A DNA stretch of 6,035 nt from JAWXUT01 sp044426075 (GTDB lineage: Bacteria > Bacillota > Clostridia > Christensenellales > DTU072). The position numbers and the translations under genes are program-made. The notes beneath the pieces are model-generated. The model ran no database searches and was not told the origin of the DNA. It worked only from the letters and a program-made list of their open reading frames with translations. The stretch spans positions 1-6,035 of the forward strand of contig JAWXUT010000102.1 in assembly GCA_044426075.1 (NCBI GenBank). Direction: 5' to 3'. Positions 1-6,035 of this stretch are shown in pieces. How positions within the stretch are numbered: position 1 is the stretch's first letter; every line of letters begins with the position of its first letter.

Positions 1-699
1 CAAATAAACAGCTTCTTTGTTTGCAATAAGCTTATCTTTTAGTGCGCCTTTTTGTGAATCTATATTTTCATATATTCCATCAACATTGCCAAAGTCACCC
101 AAAAGTTTCATTGCGGTTTTTGCGCCCACACCTTTACATCCTGGAATGTTATCTGATGAGTCGCCCGCAAGAGCCTTATATTCAATTATTTTTTGTGGGG
201 TTAAATCCTCTTCAATTAGCGCTTCATTGTTGTACAATTTGATGTCTGTAACTCCGCGTTTTGTATGCAAAATAACCGTTGTATCGTCAACCAATTGCAA
301 TACATCTTTATCTCCACTTACTATTAGCGTTTCTTCACTAAATCGCTTTGACATTGTGCCTATTATGTCATCAGCTTCGTATCCCGCAAGCTCCAACACC
401 TTGATATTCATACTTTCTAGCACCGTTTTTAACAGTGGAAGCTGTGGGCGCAATTCTTCTGGCATAGGCTTTCTTGTGCCCTTGTATTCATCGTACATCT
501 TGTGCCTAAAAGTTGGCGCCTTTACATCAAACACCGCACCAATATGTGTTGGTTTGTGCGTTGATATCAATTTTGACAACATATTTATATAACCAAAAAC
601 GGCATTGGTGAAAACGCCGTCTTTTGTTGTCATTGTTGGGATTGCATAAAATGCTCTATTAATCAAGCTATTGCTATCTAATAATAAGATTTTTGCCAT
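1..699 (-). CDS. polA: DNA polymerase I, N-terminal 5'-3' exonuclease part (C-terminus beyond left edge)
   Basis: Pol I fills gaps and removes RNA primers and damaged DNA during replication and repair. The visible 233 codons, open from the ATG at 697-699 to base 1, are the 5'-3' exonuclease (FEN-like) domain. Its metal-binding acidic residues are all present: D8 in LLLDSNSLINRAFYA, D58 in FDVKAPTFRH, E108/D110/D111 in GYEADDIIG, D130/D132 in VSGDKD, and D180/D183 in AGDSSDNIPG. The last of these leads into the helix-hairpin-helix GCKGVGAKTA (residues 187-196). The basic KGTRKPMPEELRPQ stretch (about 73-86) is also typical. The start is supported by AAGGAG five bases upstream. The 3'-5' exonuclease and polymerase domains would lie outside the window, so whether the gene is full length cannot be seen; a stand-alone exonuclease remains possible but less likely. 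It follows the permease gene by 26 bp on the same strand, which is unusual company for a housekeeping gene. A 191-residue antisense open frame here is a shadow. Confidence 0.95.
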   Translation of the reverse strand, partial: MAKILLLDSNSLINRAFYAIPTMTTKDGVFTNAVFGYINMLSKLISTHKPTHIGAVFDVKAPTFRHKMYDEYKGTRKPMPEELRPQLPLLKTVLESMNIKVLELAGYEADDIIGTMSKRFSEETLIVSGDKDVLQLVDDTTVILHTKRGVTDIKLYNNEALIEEDLTPQKIIEYKALAGDSSDNIPGCKGVGAKTAMKLLGDFGNVDGIYENIDSQKGALKDKLIANKEAVYL

Positions 700-704
700 A
701 TATT

Positions 705-710
705 CTCCTT
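705..710 (-). promoter_or_regulatory. Ribosome-binding site of polA
   Basis: On the minus strand AAGGAG lies five bases before the ATG at 697-699. It falls inside the 26-bp gap (700-725) after the permease stop codon and fixes the polA start. The gap has no room for a promoter or hairpin terminator, so any polA-specific promoter would have to lie inside the permease gene. Confidence 0.85.
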
Positions 711-725
711 ATGGACTGATTTATT

Positions 726-1901
726 TTACTCTGGTAATTTTAGGTCTCCCTCTTTTATCCAGTTGATTTTGCGCAAAAACTCACTGGAGAAATAACATAT
801 TACTGCGGGCAATACTATAAATAATAATAAAACCGCAAGTATAAATATGCCTACATTCATATCGCCACTATTAACGCTATACTCGTACGCATCTATAATA
901 CCTACAAAGCCGCAAGTGCCCATTCCGCCACCGCTTGAACCGCATTTTAGTTGAAAAACAACTGTTGCTAGTGGTCCACAAACTATACTTGCTAGTATTG
1001 GTGGAATAAGTATTTTAGGGTTTTTCATTACATTTGGAATTTGAAGCATACTTGTACCTAAACCTTGGCTCACTATGCCCGACCATCCATTTTCTTTAAA
1101 GCTCATAACTGCAAAGCCTACCATTTGGCACGCACAGCCTACAACGGCTGCTCCACCCGCTATCAAAATAGCGTTGTAGTCTGCAGTAGAAGTTGCAACA
1201 TTAGTTAGTATTGGGCTTGCAACCGACACCCATATCGCCGCGCTTGACGTTGGCATTGTGAGCAATACACCCATAATAACCGCTATAATTATACCCATAA
1301 AGAAAGGTGTTATTTGCGTTGCATATGCAATTGCAGTACCTAGCATATTTACAAGCCAGATAAAAGGATACGCACAATATGCGCCCGCAATAGCTGTTAG
1401 TAGGCAAGTAAAAGGAACAATCAATATGTCCAGTTTAGTTTTACCCGCAACAAGCATACCCAATTCGCAAGCCATTAAAGCTGCAACATATGCGCCAATT
1501 GGATTGCCAGGCAAGCCTAATGACATATATGAAGTGATATCAGATAGTGCGCCACCCGCAAAATCTGCGCCAATAAATTGACTACTGAAAGCGCCAATAA
1601 AACCTGCTACCATTGAAGCAAAAATTACTAGCTTAGGTGCCTTTAAGTGGCTAGCAATACCCGCGCCGATACCCGCGCCCATAAGTGTGGCAGCTACGCT
1701 ACCAGTGAGGATAAACATATTGCCAACGGCAGTGTCATCTCCTATAATTTGACCAAGTGTTTTAATAATTGTGCCCGCTATTAGCGTTACAAATAAGCCC
1801 TGTGCCATACCAGTAAAAGCGTCAATAAACCACCTTTTACCTAGTTTTTTAAGTAATAAATTGAAATTGTTGTTTGTTACACGATGCTTGCTGTTACCCA
1901 T
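726..1901 (-). CDS. PTS EIIC-like membrane permease (PTS_EIIC_2 / PfoR-type)
   Basis: This is a 391-residue polytopic membrane protein that I recognise as the PTS_EIIC_2 group of phosphotransferase-system IIC permeases, which includes Clostridium perfringens PfoR. It should sit in the cytoplasmic membrane; the substrate is not known. After a basic, Asn-rich N-terminus come about nine to ten hydrophobic segments (roughly residues 31-50, 62-85, 90-112, 128-150, 158-190, 195-216, 244-265, 297-317 and 350-372). Family-like signatures are LPGNPIGAYVAAL (130-142), MPTSSAAIW (216-224), LQIPNVMKNPKILIPP (286-301) and the Gly-rich CGSSGGGMGTCGFVG (320-334). A basic, charged tail follows the last segment. 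No IIA or IIB domain is fused or encoded nearby in the window, so phosphorylation-coupled transport is not demonstrated; it may borrow partners from elsewhere or act as a non-PTS transporter. It starts 15 bp after the patatin gene and is probably co-transcribed with it. Confidence 0.88.
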   Translation of the reverse strand: MGNSKHRVTNNNFNLLLKKLGKRWFIDAFTGMAQGLFVTLIAGTIIKTLGQIIGDDTAVGNMFILTGSVAATLMGAGIGAGIASHLKAPKLVIFASMVAGFIGAFSSQFIGADFAGGALSDITSYMSLGLPGNPIGAYVAALMACELGMLVAGKTKLDILIVPFTCLLTAIAGAYCAYPFIWLVNMLGTAIAYATQITPFFMGIIIAVIMGVLLTMPTSSAAIWVSVASPILTNVATSTADYNAILIAGGAAVVGCACQMVGFAVMSFKENGWSGIVSQGLGTSMLQIPNVMKNPKILIPPILASIVCGPLATVVFQLKCGSSGGGMGTCGFVGIIDAYEYSVNSGDMNVGIFILAVLLLFIVLPAVICYFSSEFLRKINWIKEGDLKLPE

Positions 1902-1911
1902 TACTCCATTA

Positions 1912-1918
1912 CTCCTTT
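1912..1918 (-). promoter_or_regulatory. Ribosome-binding site of the permease gene, overlapping the patatin stop
   Basis: Minus-strand AAAGGAG overlaps the TAA stop of the patatin gene (1917-1919) and lies ten bases before the permease ATG at 1899-1901. A nearer ATG (1907-1909) is only two bases from the GGAG and meets TAA after one codon, so it cannot be the gene start. The overlap of stop and ribosome-binding site suggests translational coupling between the two genes. Confidence 0.8.
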
Positions 1919-3071
1919 AGTTTTTATTTATTTCTAATAACGCCATAATGGCATTAAAATACCTATGTTGTTGTAGTCTTTCTGGATATTGCGAAGAAGA
2001 AATATGCTTATCTCTCATTGCATCAATAAAGTACTGTAAAGAATAAACTTTAAATCTATCTATTCCTAAAAATGATGCAAACGGTTCAAGGCATAACACA
2101 AAGCTACCAAAATCGCTGAAAGACTCTGTTTCTTCGCGATTGAAGTGTTTGTATAGCGCTTTGATTACGCTTAATTTGCTTGTTGTGTCAACGTGCAATT
2201 CTTCAGACCACTTGTTGTAAACTTCTGTGCCTAGTTGTTCTAAATATTGAGTTAAATCTATGTCTGACATCGGCTCAATATAATATTGTTTACCCGCTAA
2301 ATTATCTAGATACCTAACGGCATCATAGTAGCCTAGCTTCATTTTGTCTTTTAATACTTGATTTGTAAATGCTAGAGTGTTGCCCAGTGGTTCACTTGGC
2401 ACAATATATCCAACAGTTACCGAACTATCCACAACCTTTTGGTGTGGCATTTTGCTCATTGTGCGGATTGCAATTATATCTGTGTATCCTTTGCGAATAA
2501 GTGGATTTATTGGCATATTGTCATAAATTCCGCCATCCATAAACACTTTGCCCTCAATTGGATTTCTTTTAAATGCGGGGAAATATGCAGAAGCCATTAT
2601 GTACTTTTTAAGCATACCCTCTGCAATATCCTCTTTAAAAACCTCAACTGGTGTCCATTTATCGGTCATATCAACCGTAACCAAGCCATAATCCATACTT
2701 GATGCCCGCAACTTGTTTTCATCAATAAGATCATTTAGAATAGCTTCTGTTTTCTCTATAGGTATACCTCTGTTGCCCACAACTGAAACAAACTTCTTAG
2801 CAAAATACACATAACTATCTAAATCAAGTGTACCATTTAAATACTTGTCCATATGTTTCTCGTCAACATCAAAAAGCTCTTTAGGTGTCATTTCAGACCA
2901 TACTTTAGTAAGCGTTTTTAAATCATCTTGCGCCACCATTGCACCGTTTATCGCGCCAATTGATGTGCCCATTACGCCGTCAAAAGTTATGCCTCTGTCA
3001 TTAAGTGCATTTAGTGCGCCTACGTGAAACGCGCCTTTTGCTCCCCCTCCCTCTAAAGAAAGTCCTCTCAT
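1917..3071 (-). CDS. Patatin-like phospholipase (Ser-Asp lipid acyl hydrolase)
   Basis: This 384-residue protein has all catalytic marks of the patatin family, whose members hydrolyse fatty-acyl esters of phospho- or galactolipids with a Ser-Asp dyad. The oxyanion-hole loop is EGGGAKGAFH (residues 7-16). The nucleophile elbow GTSIG carries Ser37 and the DGG motif carries Asp179 (FMDGGIYDNMPINPL). The segment MASAYFPAF (159-167) before the DGG also fits. No signal peptide or membrane segment is present, so the enzyme is probably cytoplasmic or at the inner membrane face. The catalytic domain covers about residues 1-205. The rest, including YIVPSEPLGNTL and KLGYYDAVRYL, resembles the longer patatin proteins of Clostridia, but I cannot name a domain in it. 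The start MRGLSLEGGG is the usual family start. It follows the lacZ stop with no spacer and in the same frame, so its translation is probably coupled to lacZ. The actual lipid substrate cannot be read from sequence. Patatins also occur as effectors in antiphage systems, but no sensor or nucleotide cyclase gene is beside this one. Confidence 0.93.
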   Translation of the reverse strand: MRGLSLEGGGAKGAFHVGALNALNDRGITFDGVMGTSIGAINGAMVAQDDLKTLTKVWSEMTPKELFDVDEKHMDKYLNGTLDLDSYVYFAKKFVSVVGNRGIPIEKTEAILNDLIDENKLRASSMDYGLVTVDMTDKWTPVEVFKEDIAEGMLKKYIMASAYFPAFKRNPIEGKVFMDGGIYDNMPINPLIRKGYTDIIAIRTMSKMPHQKVVDSSVTVGYIVPSEPLGNTLAFTNQVLKDKMKLGYYDAVRYLDNLAGKQYYIEPMSDIDLTQYLEQLGTEVYNKWSEELHVDTTSKLSVIKALYKHFNREETESFSDFGSFVLCLEPFASFLGIDRFKVYSLQYFIDAMRDKHISSSQYPERLQQHRYFNAIMALLEINKN

Positions 3072-6035
3072 CTATTTAATCACCAACCTAAATTTTAAAG
3101 TGTGCATTTTGCGTGCTGGAATCTTATATCTTGGTTTTAAGCAAGCCATAGCTGGTACATCACCACCCACACCGCGCTGTCTGCCGTCGATATTTACAGT
3201 TAAATAATCTCTGCTTTCTAATTCGTGAACGTGCTCGGCTTCATCTAACATTGCTAAAGTGTAAGGGTGGATACTCATTTCAAATGGTTTTTCTTTTGCT
3301 ACCACCTCAACACCGTGCTTCCCGCCAATAGCTAGTTTGCGAACCTCTGTGTGATTGCCGTTTTCTTGTGGATACAAGTAGTCGTGCACAAAATCTTCAG
3401 CTACGCCACTATATTTTGCAAGAACCGCAGAAGTTGCTCTATCGCAGTAGTTTTCGTGTGGACCTTTGCCATAGAACTCTACTCCGTCTACGCCGTCGCG
3501 CATTGCAAATGTGAATCCATAACGAATAAGTTCAAACCTTGCAACAACGTTCATTTCTATATCAACTACGCCGTCTGTATAGAACTTGTAAACGGTGCAT
3601 AGTGATGACAAGCAAGGCATTTTCCATTCAATTGCAACAGAAACAACGCCATTACTGCTGTAAACTTTAATTTTTCTGACACTCAACCTCTTCATAGCGC
3701 GTTTGTAGCGATTAAGTCCCATATACCACTTTACAATTGCTATGTTTACTTGAGGCAATTTGTCATTATCTATTGTAGCTCTGTGGAAGTTGGGGCGGAT
3801 TGGCTCTTTTAGCTTTTCTTCACCCGCTTTATCAATGCTTACAATATATCCAGTTGCTTTATCAATACTTGCCCTACAGTCGCCCGAACTTACTACAATT
3901 TCAAGCTCATTTTCATAGAAAGTGCTGTCTCCAACCATTGTTTCCACTTCAAATGATGCCATTTTTGTAACAACTTGCTCGTATGCCACTATGTGACCTT
4001 TTTCTGCATAAAGCGTTTTTTGCTTTGTTATTAGTTCGATTATAAGTGTTGTTTCTCCCCCGCGCTCTGCAAAAATTGCAGGGATTTCAAGGCTACCTAG
4101 CGTTGTTGGTGCGATATCTGGCATTGCAAGCTCTACTGTGTTTATAATATCGCCTTCCAATGTCTCTTTAATACGCACATCAAACGCATTTAAGTTTGTA
4201 AACATATATCTGTTGTTGAAGTTAATTCTATCTTCATAAATTGCAATATCCACTTGTTGATACTGCTTTCTAACCTCAAACAATGCGGGATTAGGGCTTC
4301 TGTCACCACGAACAATGCCGTTGAAAGCAAAGTTGCCCGCGTTAGGTTTGTCGCCAAAATCGCCACCATAACGCCACTCTGTGACGCCGTCTTTTTGTAT
4401 TTTTATAGCTTGGTCTGCAAAATCCCATATAAATCCGCCCGCAAGCCTATCATACTTTTTAAACATATCCCAGTAATCGCTGAAGTTGCCTAAACTATTG
4501 CCCATACAGTGCGCATATTCGCATTCTATAAATGGCAAATCCACATATTTTTTAGGTGTAAGCCTTGTGCCTAGCGGGCTCCAAATTGCTTGGCAGTGTG
4601 TAATCGTTTGATTCTCACCAATTTTAGGCATTTTTTCTAGTGGAGCATACATTTCACTCAAAACATCACTAACTTTGCCCGTTTGGTCTGGTTCATAATG
4701 GATAAATCTTGTAGTGTCTATTGCAAGAGCCGCTTCGCGCATAGCCTTAAAAGATGAGCCAAAGCCCGCTTCATTACCAAGTGACCAGCTTACAATACAA
4801 GGGTGGTTTTTAAATGTATTTACCATATTTTGCATACGATAAACGCATTGTTTCGCCCAATATTTGCTATTTTTAGGCAGAATAAATGATAATCCGTGTG
4901 TTTCTAAGTTGTTTTCACACATTACCAAAATACCATATTTATCACATAATTCGTAAAAAACTTTGCTGTTTGGATAGTGGCAAGTGCGGATTGCTGTTAT
5001 ATTATTCTTTTTGCATAGCGCAATATCAGCTTCAATTAAATGCGTTGGCACTGCGTGGCCATATTCTGGGTGGAAGTCGTGCCTATTAACTCCGCAAAAC
5101 TTTACAGCCTTGCCATTAATAAGAATAAAAGGACCTCTGCCGTCTTTAAAAGGTACAATTTCAACAGAACGGAAACCAAAATTAGTTGCGCGCTTGTCGC
5201 AAAATGCACCGTCTACTTTAAGTGTTGCCTCTATTGTATATAAATTTGGAAACTCGTGTGACCACAATGCAATATTTTCAACCTCTTTAGACAATTCAAC
5301 AACACTTACGCCCGTTATATCGCTAATTTCAGTTGATATTGTAGTTACAATTGCGCCCTTACTATCTACTAAATGTAAATCTAAACTACCACTTTTAATA
5401 CCTAAATCTACTGCATCAATGGTTACTTCAGCATTTAGTGTAGCGCTTGTTTCGCCTTTTAAAACAGATGTATAGAACATATCTGCAATGTGGATATTTG
5501 GTTTGTAAACTAATGTTACATCACGGAAAATTCCAGAAATGCGCCACATATCTTGGTCTTCAAGATAGCTCCCTGTGCAATAGCGATAAACTGCCACTGC
5601 CAACTTGTTTTCACCTATTTTAACTAAATCTGTGATATCATATTCTTGTTCATCAAAAGTGCTTTCACTATAACCAACATATTCGCCGTTAACATAAATT
5701 TCGCCACAGCTGTTGATGCCCGCAAACTTTATAGAAACTCTGCCCTCAATATGCTGAACCTCAAATGTAGTTGCATAACAACCCACTGAGTTTTTATCCG
5801 CTTTAATGTGTGGTATTGCCAATACATTTATTGATTCAATCGCGTGTGGATATAAAATATTTGTATAAATTGGGATATCATAACCCTCTATTTGCCAGTT
5901 GCTTGGCACTTTAATTGTACCAAAATCAGATAAATCTGCATCAACTGCATAAAAATTTTCTGGCACTTCTTTTACAGACTTGCAGAACTTAAACTGCCAA
6001 TTTCCATTTAATAAAATCGTCTTTGTTTGCCCATC
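3072..6035 (-). CDS. lacZ: Beta-galactosidase, GH2 family, LacZ type (N-terminus beyond right edge)
   Basis: This cytoplasmic glycoside hydrolase releases beta-linked galactose, as from lactose. The frame is open from the right edge (987 codons seen). A GTG at 5964-5966 is not the start, because the 23 codons before it encode LLNGNWQFKF, matching the SLNGEWRFAW region of E. coli LacZ. About 40 residues are therefore missing. Numbering from the first visible codon, the jelly-roll domain contains VPSNWQIEGYDIPIYTN (Asn59, like E. coli N102) and LEDQDMW (Asp162, like D201). The TIM barrel has ENNLETHG with metal ligands Glu378 and His380, the acid/base Glu422 in SLGNEAG, the nucleophile Glu506 in ECEYAHCMGNSLG, and GGFIWDFADQ. 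The C-terminal Bgal_small domain has GKGPHENYCDR (about 855-865) and YPQENGNH. The end reads GVGGDVPAMACL where E. coli has GIGGDDSWSPSV, so the Trp999 position is lost. No signal peptide is visible in the part present. The gene leads the visible cluster and its promoter is outside the window. A related galactosidase specificity other than lactose is possible. Confidence 0.96.
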   Translation of the reverse strand, partial: DGQTKTILLNGNWQFKFCKSVKEVPENFYAVDADLSDFGTIKVPSNWQIEGYDIPIYTNILYPHAIESINVLAIPHIKADKNSVGCYATTFEVQHIEGRVSIKFAGINSCGEIYVNGEYVGYSESTFDEQEYDITDLVKIGENKLAVAVYRYCTGSYLEDQDMWRISGIFRDVTLVYKPNIHIADMFYTSVLKGETSATLNAEVTIDAVDLGIKSGSLDLHLVDSKGAIVTTISTEISDITGVSVVELSKEVENIALWSHEFPNLYTIEATLKVDGAFCDKRATNFGFRSVEIVPFKDGRGPFILINGKAVKFCGVNRHDFHPEYGHAVPTHLIEADIALCKKNNITAIRTCHYPNSKVFYELCDKYGILVMCENNLETHGLSFILPKNSKYWAKQCVYRMQNMVNTFKNHPCIVSWSLGNEAGFGSSFKAMREAALAIDTTRFIHYEPDQTGKVSDVLSEMYAPLEKMPKIGENQTITHCQAIWSPLGTRLTPKKYVDLPFIECEYAHCMGNSLGNFSDYWDMFKKYDRLAGGFIWDFADQAIKIQKDGVTEWRYGGDFGDKPNAGNFAFNGIVRGDRSPNPALFEVRKQYQQVDIAIYEDRINFNNRYMFTNLNAFDVRIKETLEGDIINTVELAMPDIAPTTLGSLEIPAIFAERGGETTLIIELITKQKTLYAEKGHIVAYEQVVTKMASFEVETMVGDSTFYENELEIVVSSGDCRASIDKATGYIVSIDKAGEEKLKEPIRPNFHRATIDNDKLPQVNIAIVKWYMGLNRYKRAMKRLSVRKIKVYSSNGVVSVAIEWKMPCLSSLCTVYKFYTDGVVDIEMNVVARFELIRYGFTFAMRDGVDGVEFYGKGPHENYCDRATSAVLAKYSGVAEDFVHDYLYPQENGNHTEVRKLAIGGKHGVEVVAKEKPFEMSIHPYTLAMLDEAEHVHELESRDYLTVNIDGRQRGVGGDVPAMACLKPRYKIPARKMHTLKFRLVIK
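3081..3090 (-). promoter_or_regulatory. Weak ribosome-binding site for the patatin gene inside the lacZ 3' end
   Basis: The minus-strand bases before the patatin ATG read TAGGTTGGTG and then nine AT-rich bases ending in the lacZ TAG. The AGG is 15 bases from the ATG and the GGTG is closer but poor. Compared with the clean AAGGAG-type sites of the two downstream genes this is weak. It fits initiation by ribosomes that have just terminated on lacZ. Confidence 0.4.

Noticed and set aside
17..592. A 191-codon plus-strand open frame
   Set aside because: It is antisense to the polA exonuclease domain, which has every catalytic residue on the other strand. It has no ribosome-binding site or recognisable protein similarity.
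700..830. Promoter or terminator for polA in the permease 3' end and gap
   Set aside because: Minus-strand TTGCGC and TAAAAG-like boxes occur but with a 13-base spacer, and no stem-loop with a T-run is visible.
1660..1680. Tandem repeat (CCCGCGCC copies)
   Set aside because: It encodes the GAGIGAG glycine-rich turn of a permease membrane segment, with only two short copies. It is coding sequence, not a repeat element.
1917..3071. Patatin gene as part of an antiphage (CBASS-like) system
   Set aside because: No nucleotidyltransferase, ubiquitin-like or other defence gene is beside it; the neighbours are metabolic and housekeeping genes.
4984..5475. A 163-codon plus-strand open frame, with shorter ones nearby
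   Set aside because: It lies wholly opposite conserved LacZ sequence and its composition is that of a reverse-complement shadow.
5964..5966. GTG as the start codon of lacZ
   Set aside because: The same frame is open to the right edge and the 23 codons upstream encode conserved LacZ sequence (LLNGNWQFKF), so the true start is outside the window.

Overview
The window looks like a piece of a low-to-moderate-GC Bacillota (Clostridia-like) chromosome. The evidence is strong AGGAG-type ribosome-binding sites, AT-rich wobble positions, a Firmicutes-style PTS IIC permease of the PfoR type, and polA and GH2 proteins of the kind seen in uncultured gut Clostridia. This taxonomic call is an inference from sequence style; there is no rRNA gene in the window.

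All four genes lie on the minus strand and fill almost every base, so the window is best read from right to left. First comes a GH2 beta-galactosidase (lacZ; 3072 to the right edge), with its N-terminal ~40 residues outside the window. Next is a patatin-like phospholipase (1917-3071), whose ATG directly follows the lacZ TAG stop in the same frame. After a 15-bp gap comes a multi-spanning PTS EIIC-like permease (726-1901). After a further 26 bp comes the 5' part of polA (1-699), running off the left edge after 233 codons of its 5'-3' exonuclease domain. I see no terminator, convincing internal promoter, RNA gene, repeat array, mobile element or CRISPR.

The first three genes look like one co-transcribed unit: cytoplasmic cleavage of a beta-galactoside, an intracellular acyl hydrolase, and a sugar permease without visible IIA/IIB partners. 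One speculative joint role is use or turnover of galactosylated lipids, with the patatin removing acyl chains and LacZ removing beta-galactose. polA is a housekeeping gene and may be on the end of this unit by position only.

Points for a second look are the in-frame TAG junction between lacZ and the patatin gene, absence of the E. coli Trp999 equivalent in LacZ, a two-codon mini-ORF overlapping the permease start, and a strongly strand-biased GCGGG motif caused mostly by near-exclusive use of GCG for Ala before Gly.
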